A stretch of DNA of 64,000 nt from Pilasporangium apinafurcum (lineage: Eukaryota > Oomycota > Peronosporomycetes > Pythiales > Pythiaceae), in NCBI GenBank assembly GCA_001600495.1, contig BCKE01000037.1:261322-325321 (forward strand), written 5' to 3'. This document shows, piece by piece, positions 1 through 12,978 of this stretch. Position 1 is the first letter of the stretch. Each line of letters starts with the position of its first letter. The notes below the pieces were generated by a model. The model had not been told where the DNA came from and ran no database searches. It saw nothing but the letters and a program-made list of their open reading frames with translations. A program made the position numbers and the translations under genes.

Positions 1-5
1 GGATA

Positions 6-266
6 TCATGGCCTGTGTGACATGAGCGTGTGTATCGAAAAGGGACGGATCAGATTCTGTTTCTCATCGGGCAGGAAATGAGGATTTGTGTGAAGTAAGG
101 ATGGTTTGTTTTGTAGCATAGTTGGTTGTTGGAAAGTGAAGAAAATGCAGACGATGAGAGCGATGAGAGCTGCGTATGATGGCCCCAACAACAGGTGTTT
201 TTTAACACCACCCAGAGAACCAAAGAAATGATGTATCACTCCATCGATAGGGAACATATTGATCAT
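6..266 (-). CDS. Small single-pass membrane protein, unrecognised
   Basis: This is an 86-residue open frame with an ATG start. It has one clear hydrophobic segment at about residues 28-44 (LLLGPSYAALIALIVCIFF is its core) and a polar C-terminal tail rich in Asn, His and Pro. The N-terminus (FPIDGVIHHFFGSLGGVKKH) is amphipathic and reads like real coding sequence, not like a shadow of another gene. The stop is TGA only 6 bases from the window edge. A donor or acceptor beyond the edge could extend the protein, so this may be one exon of a longer gene. It lies 149 bp downstream of the YIF1 stop on the same strand. I do not recognise the family, and function is unknown. Confidence 0.5.
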   Translation of the reverse strand: MINMFPIDGVIHHFFGSLGGVKKHLLLGPSYAALIALIVCIFFTFQQPTMLQNKPSLLHTNPHFLPDEKQNLIRPFSIHTLMSHRP

Positions 267-415
267 AACTCATCTATGTCTGTGTTGCACGTGCGTCAAG
301 AAGATGTGAATGAATACAGGACGATGAAAATTCGCACCAGGATAAATGTACGATTCGATTGTATGCCAACGACTCCTATGCAATATGCCAACCAATTCAT
401 AGACAATGTTTTGGT

Positions 416-2238
416 CTACTCGCGGGGCGCGGTGGTGTAAGAGATCCAGCAAACGAGTACGAGTTGCAGACAGGAAACACTGGACAGATGAACAGGATCA
501 CATTTAGTGACTTCTGCATCATTCTCACAAAACAAGAACGCATGATATAATCTTACCCAAACAATAAGTAATTCCTGAAGGCACGATTCTCGGGTGTCGG
601 CTCACTCACACTTCCTTTCATGCAATTTAGCTATACAACATGAAGCCAATAAAGCAAAAAGTCAAACAACTGGATGTTGACCACAGGCGACGATAAAGCG
701 TGCGTATCAACTTACCGTGAAGTACGACACGGCCACACCAGTGTAAAGCAAAGCTACGTAGTATGCAACACTGCCAAAGAGTTGATAGGCGACCGAGTTG
801 ATCACCAAGGGAATGTACTTGTAGCCAGAAAATGACACCAAATCCAAAAATGAGACAGAGCTGTTCAAGAGGTAAAGACAAGCCGCCAAGATCCCGATTT
901 CAATCAACTGCATAACCAGACAGTAGCTGGCGTCTTTCCCGATCACATCGGGGCTAAATCTGTTTTATGCAAGCCAAATTAGTACGTAAACTGGATGAAA
1001 TTTCCCAGCAGAAAGCGTGAAGTACGCACTGATTCGAAGCTCCTTTGCTGTAGCCAGCGATCAAAATGAATGTCAGGAAGCCCATTAGCGGGATGTAAAG
1101 ATCTGGAGCATTCATATCTCGTGACGGTGGAGCAAATTGGGTCTACACAATAGACACAAGCGACAGTGTCAGAAGGGATGAAGAGTCATGACACTGCAAA
1201 GGATCACGCGTTTTCCCTTACTGTCTTTGTTTCATCTCGCTGAGTTGGACCTATTCTGCGCCAGTTCTTGTGCCAGAATGGAAGCAATAGAGTCTAGAAG
1301 AATATGCACAGGAAAAGAATAAGTAATGTTGCACGCATCATTGTCCAGGAGAGCGAAACGTACTTTGAGACGGCTCTTAACGTAGGTGTTGTTGACTGTA
1401 AAATAGTACTTCAAACTCCCCCAAATCCCATACGCTCCTGGTAAATAGAGTTCTGATTGCTTGTGGAGGAAATCTTGGGCTGTGTTCATCGCCAAACCTG
1501 CCATCGGGTTCCTGAATGGACAAAAGGAAAGTACCAGTCAGCAGCATGTTTCAACTAGTTCAGCACAACTGAATCCTTTTCTCACCCGGCCAATTGATTA
1601 ATAAAATCGGGTTGCTGCGGGTGTGCGTGCGGATGGCGCTGATGCTGCGAAGGATGCAACGGAATTTGGCCAGGATGGCTATTTGGGGGTGAGGGTTGGT
1701 AGACTTGGTTGTCGTCAAAAGCAAAGTTGTTGTTCGGTTGCTGGAACACTGGGGCAGACTGAAATTGTTGCTGCGGCTGTCGGTACTACATAGTTAAGAG
1801 TAATTCAGTTAGCGCGTCATCCAAATGTGGTCTTTATCCTGTATCTCTCATTCAGATGGATTTAGTTTGTACCTCATGGTGTTGCTGCTGGGGGGTATAG
1901 TATCCATCTTGACTGGAGGTGGACCCCTGATAGAATTGAGGAGTGGCTTGTTGTTGATGCATCGAGGGTTGCTGTTGCTGGGAATGGAACTGCGGTGTCG
2001 TGCGATTATTGTTGCTATTGGGATTCATAAAAGCATTGAATCCAGGTGAAGGCTGATGGGTAGTTGGACGCTGCCGCTGCTGTTGTGGTTGCGACCGAAA
2101 AGGGGCATTGTGATCTTGAAAGGGGACTAGTGAGATAGAGAGAGGGTTGTCTGTTAAGACCCTATTCTTTGGTTGCTAATTGAAAAAACTGGGCAGAGAG
2201 AGAGAGAGAGATTCCATTCGCTCACCTGGTTGCGCCAT
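416..2238 (-). CDS. YIF1: YIF1 family ER-Golgi membrane protein
   Basis: YIF1 proteins partner YIP1 and Rab GTPases in ER-to-Golgi vesicle traffic. About nine exons can be joined on GT/AG sites. The first is tiny (ATGGCGCAACCAG, 2226-2238). The next exons encode a long Gln/Pro/Asn-rich cytosolic head. The conserved part follows: a segment with LKYYFTVNNTYVKSRLK (1364-1513), an exon ending WRRIGPTQRDETKT (about 1224-1296), one carrying DMNAPDLYIPLMGFLTFI (near 1030-1140), and the membrane region with DLVSFSGYKYIPLVIN (about 717-956). The final exon ends in a hydrophobic helix and a TAG stop at 416-418. The family signatures (YYFxVdxxYV, DLYIPxM, SGYKYxxL) and the run of C-terminal membrane helices make the call firm. 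The exact exon edges in the Q-rich part are less certain. Confidence 0.85.
2143..2210. repeat. GA-rich microsatellite in YIF1 first intron
   Basis: The stretch contains runs of GAGAGAGAG near 2137-2145 and 2195-2210. It lies inside the first intron of the YIF1-like gene and has no coding role that I can see. Confidence 0.5.
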
Positions 2239-2469
2239 GTTATCGTAGCTCTTCCTGTTCTACTGAAACACGCGTATAGCCCACGCTCTTCATTCTTGTC
2301 TTAAATCAAGATATATTTATCTTGTATTCACAAAATAAGGTATCAATTCTATCCAACATTTAACTGTTATATAACATTGGAATGGTTAAATGGAAATTGA
2401 AGCAATTCTGTTCCTGTTCTTTAGGAAGTCCATTATCCTAAAATGCGTTCAGTGTCTTTCTAGCTGCTT

Positions 2470-5400
2470 TTAAGTCTCTGGCTGAAAGTCAGGGTTCTTT
2501 CGGAGAATGACAATGCCTTCTAAGACGTTCGTGAGCGGAATGTACTCGTCTGTGGCCAATTCAGCTCGGTCCTTTACGTTCAACAACACAGGCGTCGTGT
2601 GAGTCTGGAACCCTGTAATGGCCTTGGGTCGACCAGCTTGACCAACGATTTCCACCTACAATGACGGTACATACGTTCATACCGAATTGAGTATCAGGTA
2701 CTTTTTCGCTGCATCGGATAGTAGATCAATAAAATATATGACTCACCGCTTGACCAACACGAACAGACACAGGCAGAGGGTTCAAGTCTTCATCCAATGT
2801 GATCAGCATACGTGGCTGGATGGCGGTAGCGATGGTGTAGAGAATGTAGTGAGACGTGTCCAAAATAGTGTGCTCCATGTCGAGAGAGGCATGCAGGACC
2901 GCCAATAGTCCACTCACGGCCACACGCGACATCACCAGTCGGTCCGAGTGGAATGGGTGCAAGGTCATCAAACCCTATAGCAAACACACGATATAAGCAG
3001 AGAGTACTTTTATCTACCATCATTTGAGATACCCTACCTTGCCCATGTGCAGCAAGCCCTGTGCAATGCGAACGACGAAAAGATGGCTCGGTTCTCGGTG
3101 GTAGAATTCCGACAGTTGTCGAAGAAGCCCAGCGACGCGGGAGTTGTTCGTACCCGCAGCGATCAAACCTAATGCGAAGATCGCGCTTTGCGCTACACCA
3201 CCATCGGCATCATGGGTCAAACGTGACAACGTATCGATCAACGTGTACTCTGGGTGCGAAATATTCAGGAGAGCCAACGCCAATGGAACTGCACGACGGA
3301 CCGACACTTCTCCGTATTGAAGCAAATGATCAAACGACCGAACAGCCATCTCACTGCCAACGCTCTCCCCCATTGTGATCAGTGCAATCCCGATCACGGC
3401 AACGCTTTGATGTTGCGCTTCTGCAGGATCTTCAATGTGTTCCGCGCATGTTCGAAGCAGTTGCTGCACCTTTAGCACGTTTCCAGAGCCAGCGTATGCA
3501 CATGTCTCCAGCGTGATTGCCAAGTATTTTGACATCTTATGTTCAATTGTTTTGGCAGCTTCGAGCATCGCGTCCACACGTTCCTGACGGCTACATAATA
3601 CAAACAACCAAACTCGTCAACATCAACTCTAAACAGGTCTAATAACAGCATAGTCAGCGTACCCCAGGTATAGTAGACCCAGACCAAGCGCCAGGAAACG
3701 AGCGCAGGATGAATCTAACTCAGCGTCCGAACTCTCCATCAGTCGTTGCATCAACACACTTCCAGCTTCGTCATCACATGTCCCCACTTCGACCATACCA
3801 AGCGCTAACGCGGCGTACGAAACCTCTTGGATGTCCGCGTTTTCATCAGCATGCGAAACAACCGGAATCAGCAATTCAGATACATCCTCACGAGCAGATC
3901 CAGCGTAGGCAATGCCCAACCCAAGACACGACGCACAGCGAATGGAGCAATTCCCAGAGTCGATATGCTCCGAAAGTAACGCTAACGCTGGATCACAGTC
4001 GTTGCGGATACCCGCGCTGACGACACCCACGCCCAGAATAGCACCAGCCTTGACGAACTCATCCCCCGAATACAAGTACTTATCAATTTGTGTGATACCT
4101 TCTTCGACATTCCATAACATGATCATGCCCAACGATGCAGCTGCACTCATCATGCCATGCTTCTTGTTCTTGTACAACCACGTGTTTCCCTCCGGTGTCA
4201 TCAACTTGTCTGTTCCATACCCAGCATTTACCAATGCGTTCACAAATGTTGATGCCAGATTATGACGGGCGGAGTCTGCTGGTTGAGAACCAGAGTCACG
4301 GCTACGACCGACACTGCCCGTCTCGGAGAGGTGCGACTTGTAAATGTCTTCAGGTGTTTTCACTTCCATGACGTCCAGGTCACGTGCCAACGAAAGGAAG
4401 CGGTCGCTTAAGTCAGCGTTGCCAATCATATCGTTTACTGACGGCTCCTTTTCATCTTCATAGCAGAAACGCTGGCGACCCAAAATATAACCTAGCTGCT
4501 TGCGAACAGCCTCGTCCTTGCACTTTTCAAAGACTTCTCCCACGAACGCTTCGTTACCCAGGCGAAGTGCGACACGTACAGCGTCGGGGTACTGTTCCAA
4601 TCGAAGGAAAATGTAGTACGCCGTATTGAGCAAGTTCACCAAATCGTCTGGATCCGACATGTAATCTGCACACGCAAGTAGATAGAGACAGACCCGCTGG
4701 TAATTGTTTTCGTCAATATCTTTCGAGTCGAGAAGCTTCGAGAGCTGCTGTACTTCAATTAGAATATCGATAGCTTCGGGTTCAGCATTGTGATGCATAT
4801 GGAAAGGCACAATCGCGTCCACTAGCGCCATCAAGTCGGACATATCCACTTCCCGCTGCAAGCTTTCTTCGGCAGTTAGACGGGCATTGTATTCCTCTCC
4901 AACTTCCCCAGCCAATGACCGCACAAATTCATGTCCCCATGAACCCAGTTCGGTTGTGTTACCCAACAACTTGTATTTCAAACTTTCGCGTGATCCTTCT
5001 TTCGCCATGGTCATGGCAAGCACGGCCAAGACATCGGCCAAATCGGTCTTTGACTCACCGCTTGGATAGGACTATAAAGGGTTTGGTAGTGCAATATAGC
5101 CGCATGGACAACATAAAATCAACTGTCGGAAGGATAGGGGATGAAGAAAACAAGCACGAATTTACCTCAAATGCAAGCTTTAGTTGGTCGTAAAAAGGGC
5201 GAAGGAACTTGAGCGGCTTTGGCACGGATGTCATGGACGACGTTGCCGTGCGAATCTCGCGACGCAACAGTTCTAACGCCAGTTTTTTCACGCCGTCCTC
5301 TTCCGCAGGGTCACACACGCGATTGACTGCAACTGTTAAGTCCTCTTTCAGCTTGCGATCTTCCTCAGACTAGAACGATTAACAAATCAATTGGCGTTAG

Positions 5401-5636
5401 TAGAGAAGTGGAGGGGAAGTGAAAACAAAAATGCCCATTTGGTTTGGGTTTGTTTCTTCAGTCATCTGAAGAAAGGAGGGGAGGAAGATATGAGGGTAAA
5501 ACAGACAGCAACGCACCAGCTCTTCTTCAGCAGGTGGTTCATCAGGAGGTGCGTTTTTAATCGCCTCATCTTCTGCATTCTTCTTCTTGTCCTCAGGGTC
5601 TTTCGTTGGCACCGCCACCTGCGCCGTCTCCTTCAT
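2470..5636 (-). CDS. RPN1: 26S proteasome regulatory subunit Rpn1 (PSMD2)
   Basis: Rpn1 is the large non-ATPase base subunit of the 19S particle. It docks ubiquitin receptors and Ubp6 on the Rpt ring. Six exons join in frame: 5517-5636, 5166-5369, 3663-5071, 3038-3590, 2747-2974 and 2470-2655. They total 2700 nt and encode 899 residues, close to the usual length of about 900. Diagnostic stretches are [76 protein letters not shown] (start of the proteasome/cyclosome repeats), [35 protein letters not shown], and the C-terminal [21 protein letters not shown] chose the ATG at 5634-5636 because the N-terminus is acidic and charged, as in the family. An upstream in-frame ATG at 5699 would add 21 residues. 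Downstream, 231 bp separate it from the YIF1 start. Confidence 0.95.
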
Positions 5637-5910
5637 CTTGGCTCTCGTTCTCGTATTCCTCTTCTCGAAAAAAGAAATCCAAACTTTGTGAGGGTCCAAA
5701 GCTCACCACAGCCCTTTTTCAGCCAATCAAATTACTTTATTAATCATTTTTAGCGAATAGAAATCGTATGTAGTGACGAATCTGAAAGATCCAATCCCTA
5801 AAACAAGCAACATCAATGTTCGGGACAGGTCGAAGAGCTACGATAGTACTGTTTACATCTAAATAGAAGCTTATCTACTTGGAAGATGAAGAGACACACA
5901 AGCGGAACAA

Positions 5911-8386
5911 ATGGGCAAACTGAGCGTGACATCGCACCAGAGAATAACGAAGAAGTCGAATGCCAAGCCTTCTGCAGCTGCTGTTGCTCCTGTGGCAATG
6001 TCAATCGAGCAGTACAAGCGGAAGCAGCAGGTTGAGGCAGCAAATAGACGGAAGCGCGGGTGTCGTAAGGATGACCATGCGGAATACACAGTGGAGCAGA
6101 AGAACTACCTGGAGCACTGTGTGAAGAAGGATATGGATCCAGACACTAAACTACTCAGTGCGCTTCGGTAATTATATAGGGTGCTCACTTGCTTAGGATG
6201 GAACAGACTACTTAGCCTTTTATTACTTGGTGGTGCTACGGATAGAGAAGACAAATTTTTATTGAAGCTCGATTGCTTTGGAGAAGAAGAGGTAGGGAAT
6301 GGATTGAAGATATTGATATAAAACACATAGCCTGACGATTTATTGCTCATGCAGCTTACAGCGCATATGGATTTTCTTCAGAAATGCACTACTTGTTGTC
6401 AAATCTCTCTCTCGTTGGGATCGGTGGCAATTAATAGAGGTTTATCTAGACTCGTGGTGACTATTGGTCAGATAACTCTGATTGCTTGAAGTGTTCATGT
6501 ATGCCTCTAGATTTGCGTATCAAATTTGATCGCTTGGGTCTAAGAAAGGCTCATGCATACTCCAAACCGGGTGCTTTTGCTGTCTCCAGGTGTGTTATGT
6601 TGTAATGTTTTATCATTCGACTTAATCTTTATGTACTCCATAATTCACATGTGTGCATTTAGATCTGCTTGTTTGGCTGCATATAAATCTCAGCACTTGC
6701 TTCGGCTTCAATTAGTTGGGGTCACATTACCGCCGAAAGCGTATTCAATGCTGGCAAAGGTTCTCGGCAATGTTTTTTTAGTGTAAATGGGGAATCACAG
6801 TTTGGTCTAACGACCCAATGGCTTATGAAATCATACTAGGCTCTACTCCATTGCAGCTTCCTAGAGCACGTTAGCCTGGCAAATTCCAGTCTCAGCGACG
6901 CTGGCATTGAAGGTAAGTAAGACAGCATCGCCTTCAATTTAGAACAAGCTAGCCAATAGGACTTATTTTAATCTTTTGGAGTACAGCAATCGCCGTCGCA
7001 CTGGGGAACTGTGTACGCTTGCAGCAGCTCATCTTGTCAGGCTGCGAGCTCACGGATAAGGCAAAACTACATATTGCCAAAATTATTACAGTACGCTATT
7101 ATGGTCAATCTTTCGCAATGCCATCTCTAACATGTCCTCTGCATCTTAGCTTCATGGTGTACGAAAGGATGAAACTGTCTGGAGTTCCAGTCTTCGTGGC
7201 CAATCGGTCGCGACTAGCACGACCCGACCAGAGCTTCTGATGGATCTTTCGCAGAATGCACTGGGAGACGATGCAGTCGAAACGCTTTGTAATGCGCTAT
7301 TCCACGACAAGTGGCTACTAGGTGTGTGCCAATTGATAGTCGTGTCTGTGCAATGTAGAAGAGTCTAATGAGATTGTGTACATGGCCAATTATACACGTT
7401 TGATCAAAAGGACTAAACCTGAGCAAGAATCGCATCACTGGAAGAGGTTTAACACTTCTTGTGGACACACTCACCCAGAGCAATCGCACGCTAGCAGTGC
7501 TCACAATCAGCAATTTGAAAGAAGAGCGTAAGTAGAAGAACAAAACTCACTACTCCTTCTTCCATTGCTATGACGACTCATGCTACGGTATGCGTACAGT
7601 CGACAAAACCATTTTGCGCAATCTAGCGACGCTTTTGCTGCATCGTAAGCGACACCTCAAGCATTTCGCATCGGAATCGAGCGAGAAACGGCTTCTTCTG
7701 GGTAGTTTGCTCTTGGACTGGGGAGTGGATCGGGATTTGGTCTTGGAAATTTGCCATGAAAAGTCACGATCGCGCAAGAAGAAATCGTCTCGCTCACCTT
7801 CACATCTGCGACAAACAAGCAACAACAACGACAATGAAGAACAAATAGATGAAGTAGAAGACGATGAGGAATACGACCATGACAGAAGTGAGTTTGAAAT
7901 GGAAAATCAGTATCATCATTTGAGTCATTACAAGAACAATCATAAGCAACACACCACGACCAGCTCGAGTCATATTCAAACAGTAAGCTACCTACCGGTA
8001 GACATATGTCATGTGTTAATCGTATAAAGTCGGACTTAGCAGCACTATATGATCACAGATTGAGTATTTACTTGAACGGCTGAGTTCCCTTGAAGCTGAG
8101 CAAAGAAAAATGCGAGAATACGTGAGTCGCGTAGAGGTGCGAACAGCAAACCAAAATGACTATTAGTATTCTAAATATCAAAAAGACATTTATCTTTCGA
8201 ATGTCCATGTAGGCAGAAAACCTTCAACTTCGACAGCAAATCGAGGAGCTGGAGTCCAACAAGACTATCTCATCTGTGGAGGCCGAGATCATCGAAAAAC
8301 TGGAGACGTCGATTACCTCACTTGCTGAACAGGTCGAATTCTTGGAGCAAGAGAAAATTGCCCGCGTAGAGGAACTGAATGACTAA
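5911..8386 (+). CDS. CEP78: CEP78-like leucine-rich-repeat centrosomal protein
   Basis: CEP78 proteins sit at centrioles and basal bodies and support ciliogenesis. Clear exons: 5911 to about 6168 (basic head, then YTVEQKNYLEHCVKKDMDP), an LRR exon near 6858-6910 (FLEHVSLANSSLSDAG), 6989-7090 (LQQLILSGCELTDKAKLHIA), then an exon from about 7150 with RKDETVWSSSLRG followed by LMDLSQNALGDDAVETL. That match to the CEP78 segment RHEETWAESLR plus flanking LRRs is the main evidence. The tail is acidic and His/Asn-rich (7590-7980), ending in a coiled coil (8060-8386, LRQQIEELESNKT...). Exons between 6180 and 6780 are uncertain: a candidate at 6661-6760 contains LRLQLVGVTLPP. The gene is divergent from Rpn1, with start codons 274 bp apart. 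Confidence 0.65.
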
Positions 8387-8510
8387 GTAGGAAACCATCA
8401 TATCCAGGTCCTTCCCCAGTTTCTAACGCGCTTTCGTCTGCAATTATAGCTCTGGCGTAGGAAGACTTTTCCAAAGCAAAGTGTCATATCGACATCGTCC
8501 ATAGCGCAGC

Positions 8511-11500
8511 TCAGCTATTTGCTCGAACTGGGAACCTGTCACAGTAAATAATACAATAATGTAAAGAATCGAAAAGAGCAACAACCAGAAATGATTTAAA
8601 AGAAAAACATACCTGAAGTTGGGGTTGGGCAAGAATTCGTTCCCAACCCACGTATACGAAATTCGATGCTCACTCAGCCACGTGCGCAAGGCAGCCTTCC
8701 GTTCACGTGGTCCTGCCATATTCTCTAGATGGTCCCGAAAGAGGTCGTTCGTGACCACACAGCCATCGTTCATACCTGCATATTGAATGCAGTACGAGTC
8801 ATCGTAGTCTTGAGGTGGGGTTGGAATCAGCAACCCTTCGTCTACCATTTGCTGCAATAGATGAACGTCATCCGGTATTTTCGCAGGGCTGGCGTCCTTG
8901 CCAGCATCAATCAGACGACGTCTACTTGCGACATCATCATATTTAAGTAAATAATCTGGGGCAAAGGCGACTACACGGTGACCCAGCCGCGCAAAATAAT
9001 CCAGCGCTAAGCGGATACCCAAGCAAGAAAATTTTTTGTTAAGTCCATGCCGCATGGCCACATTCGGTGCATCAATGACAATCAAGCATTTCTGGCTCTG
9101 ATCCTGCTGCAACCCCACTCGAAACTCCGTATGCTGGGTACCAATCGCCATGATCGAAGCAAAGTCCGACGGTGGCAACTGGGACGAATGGGTCTCTGGG
9201 TTGACTGACACTATAGAAGATGATGAGCTTTTAAGGATTCCATTAAGAGCTGTTGAATACTCAGAGCTCATGTTATTACTCCCGATGGGTTGCGAGATTG
9301 TAGCCTGTGTCGTGACAAGATTTGACAGATAACTTTCGTTATTGTCATCATGGGTATGACTTGAATACTCCGATGTATCATCTGCTCCACAAAATTCACA
9401 CACACCACCAACAAACTCGCTCGTGTTGCAGCACAACAAACAGATACGTTCCTTTGTACTTGCGCCAAAATTGTCGTTCAAGTCGCTTAGTGAGCGAAAT
9501 TTGGGAACCGTGGTCATGTGTCTGTCAAATACACTTTCTTGTGGCACACCATCGTTCCTCAATAACGCGAACTCCATGCACGCTCTTAAAAAGCGGGATA
9601 CACGCGTGTTTAATAGTTTGTCACCATGCAAACTGTTACGTGAAGAATCCTGCTCGGGTAAATACGAACGCGTTGCCACAGAGACGGACGCTTTATCACA
9701 TGGAAGAAAACCAACGAGCTCGTCATCTTCGGGTAGTGTTGGAAGACGATCGCATTTGTTTTGATTCGTTTGCTTTGACAGCCAGCTATCAGCCAACAAG
9801 CTACTTGATAAGGTACACATCAAGGTAAAGCAGCATTTTCGGAACTCCTTCATTGTCGGATCGGCCATATTAAGAAACCACAAGTGCACACGTAGCCAAT
9901 CCGCAAATATGATGATGGACGGTAGAAGCATCTGTAAGACGTCCTTCATGACTGGAGGCGGTGTCGACGGTGATAGTGCTATTATGCATCGCTTCATCGA
10001 ACACATCAGAATAGTGAACCCCAGATTCAGCGCTTTCTTTGTATTTTCATTGTCCTTCCACTTTGGCTGCTCTTGGTCAAAATGCTCTCGCGTCAGCTTT
10101 TGCTCATTCATAGTGTTCTGCTGGCCAAAAGTACATGAGCAATACTCCATTATGCAGGGGCACATTGATCTAGAATAAGTATCAAACTTACCTGAGAGTT
10201 ATGAATAAGGAAGATGACTACGCATATTACTTGGGTCAGAGTGGTTTCAATTCTACTTGCCAATGTCTTTGCACTTTCGCAAAAGAGCACATCCTGAATA
10301 TTTAAAAGCTGGTGTAAAACCTGCACCGTCAGCGTTAATTCTGCCTTCCATTGGTGCATATCACTGCCCGTAAATAGCATATGCTGACAAGATATCATAA
10401 GTGCACGGAAAGTATCGATTATGTCTGTCGGCGACGCGAACTGAAGCAATCGATGTGCCTTTGTCGCTTTACCTCTCTGCAGCGCGTGCAATAAATTCTC
10501 TTGAGACGCGAATGGTGTCTCACACGCCAGACTACGTACGTACAGATACAGGCTCTCAAGCGATTGCTGCTTGTACATGGCAAGTAATGCAAGTTGATTG
10601 TACACTTTTCCATTTGTAGGCTCATACTGCAAAGCTCTTCGGTAATATCGTTCTGCAATCGACCAATCGCGTTCTTTGCGAAATGTCCTGGTCTGTTCAT
10701 ATCGTGCTAAATCACCAAGAGCGATGAGTGTCATATGAATCGAAAAACAAACTGCACGCTGTCTCGCGGATGAGTCATTCCCCAGCTGACGTAGCATCTC
10801 CGTCAGCTTCATTGACAACTCGGTGTAAAATTGAGTACTTGACGCTAAGGTGGTACAGAGAGCACTAGTTATATCGTCGATGGTGCCATGGTTACAATTC
10901 GTGCCGATAATTGCGCCAGATTTTTGTTCGCGTGGGATCGGAGATTGCTCTGACTTACGCAGGCTACGTTGGAGACTGTCAATCTCTCGGTACCAGTTCA
11001 TCCACAATCGTTTGTCGATTCCCTAAAGCAACAAACAGTGAGGGCGGATGAGACTCCAAACTCTTCACAAAAAAACTGCCGCGGCATGTACTGTACCGTT
11101 TTCTTTGCCACTTCCGGATAGTGTATAATAAGCTGAACACACACAGTCCGAAACTCAGTGTGGGCATCATCCCCACTATATATACGAATCGGTATGTACA
11201 CTATAAGCAGATGATCACTACAAAAAAGCAAATAATGAGGGTCGCAACTTACTACGATGGTTCCAGCATTGATTCCAATTGCGAGACTCGTTGGAAAAGC
11301 TCTTGTGCTGTCAACAACTTTGTTGTTGATGAAAAATCGTCGGATTCTGTTCCTTCAGTTACTCTTTCCTTCGGATATTCAGTTTTGATATCTCCATCCT
11401 GCTTTACATCGCGTCTCGAAAGCTTGACACGCGGCAGAGCGGTAGCCGGTGGTGCCGCTGGAATTCTATGTCGTGCAGAGTTAACTAAACCTCCATCGCG

Positions 11501-11662
11501 TGGATCGATCTCATCTCTTGAGGAGAACGAAGGAGGGTTTCTTCTTTGCAATTCTTGCTGCTGCTTCCGTAATTGTATCTGAACAAACACGGGAGGTGTC
11601 GTGCTTTTATTTTTTTGGACAGCAGCAGAAGGACTGGTCTTCCTTCTCTCGCGGTCGGACAT
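8511..11662 (-). CDS. EST1/SMG-type TPR protein with C-terminal Zc3h12a/NYN ribonuclease domain
   Basis: The N-terminal half matches the EST1/SMG5-7 fold: GIDKRLWMNWYREIDSL (near 11005), then a helical TPR block with AERYYRRALQYEPTNGKVYN and LALLAMYKQQSLESLYLYVR (10500-10700). The middle holds a small Cys cluster (CLLCC-x9-CEFC, about 9388-9442), possibly a zinc ribbon. The C-terminus (about 8640-9085) is a Zc3h12a-like NYN/PIN-fold RNase: VIDAPNVAMRHG, FSCLGIRLALDYF, DDSYCIQYA and NDLFRDH. The acidic residues correspond to those binding metal in Regnase-1 (codons near 9072, 8803, 8800, 8746, 8734). SMG6 carries a classical PIN domain here instead, so this is an unusual pairing. The exon joins include a 72-nt intron ending just before QNTMNEQK, and a last intron that ends the protein at TGA 8511-8513. 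The start ATG at 11662 opens a basic, disordered head; an upstream in-frame ATG lies at 11755. A role in mRNA surveillance is inferred. Confidence 0.75.
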
Positions 11663-12978
11663 TGAATGAAATGGTGTCCGCTGTCTTCTTTTCGTCGCTT
11701 TCGTTCTCTCTCCTGTTCTTCCGGGTACACTGCATTGCTTTAGCAGCGGTTGCAATTCCGATCATCCACTAAACAGCACAGCATGAAGGTGATTGTACCA
11801 CAAAAATGGTACACTACACAGGTTTTATTGGCCAAAAAATGCAGCCCCTGGTTTGTTGAAGTCACAAACGCATGACCACCCGTTTGGCTTCAATACAATC
11901 AAATGCTCTCCTTCAGCCTTGTGCTTCCTTTGTCGTTAATACACTGCATGTGGTGGTGGCAGATGACACTAGCACAGAAGCAAGGCGAACTTGGGTGAGT
12001 GAAGGCGACTTATTACGCACAAGAAACAATGTGTGGAGAGTGGCGTCACGGTCAAACTTACAAACTGCTGTCCAGTACTAAATAATTGTGGAGACATCAG
12101 TGATGCTCTAGAAGAGCGTATGCATGGTTGATACTACTCGCTTTACCACGGCCAATGTAACTCCTTATATGGTGGTGAATGTGCCCAAAATTAAACCGAT
12201 CATAATCAGATCCACACACTAATACTTGCCTCCTATTCAAAGTCATGAAATGGAACCGGGCCTATCAATTACTACCCGTTCCATGAAAGAAATACTATAT
12301 CTATGTTGGCTTGCAAACAACATCACATAAGTATGAGTGCTTCGTGTGGATTTCCGTACGCATGTCAGAATAGAGTGCACAATTGCTGTTAGCGCATACA
12401 ATACAGACACACGCAATTGCATTATCACCCACATAGTTCTGATAAAACTTGAATCATTTCCAGCCAAGCTTAATGAAAGTCAAGTTCTAGAATAGAAGCT
12501 CATGATTGAGCGATTACATCAACGACCGATTTCTGTGTTAATGAGGCAATGAATCCGATTACGTCCAATTGTGCCTGCGTAAACCAGCGAACGCGCGGTG
12601 AAACTATTGTATATGGAATCTTGTTTCAACGAATTGAAAGGGGGGGAATGATGCAATCAGTCACCCAATTCAACATCATAACGTACTGATCTCATCACCG
12701 GGAAGAGATCGATTAGTAGATCAGTTACCCAACATTCCGCTGATGCATCAAAGATGAGTGTTGGTCCTTGAACTGACTACCGTACCCACTTGTTCGTGTG
12801 ATTAATAATCACGTTTTGATGCATAAGCAATCACAGGATGGCACTTATTGCATCTCTGTCTGTAGTTGTTCTACATGCACGACAGTCCGATGTACTTGAA
12901 TCCCATCAATAAAGCTCATTTTGCAATTTGCATCTCACCACTCAAGCTATAACATTGTCCAAGTAACTCGATCAAACA
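11663..12978. other. Intergenic, no gene recognised
   Basis: This 1.3-kb stretch separates two divergent genes (EST1-NYN and the tandem GST). Both strands carry only short open frames without recognisable motifs. It presumably holds both promoters, but I see no defined element. Confidence 0.5.
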
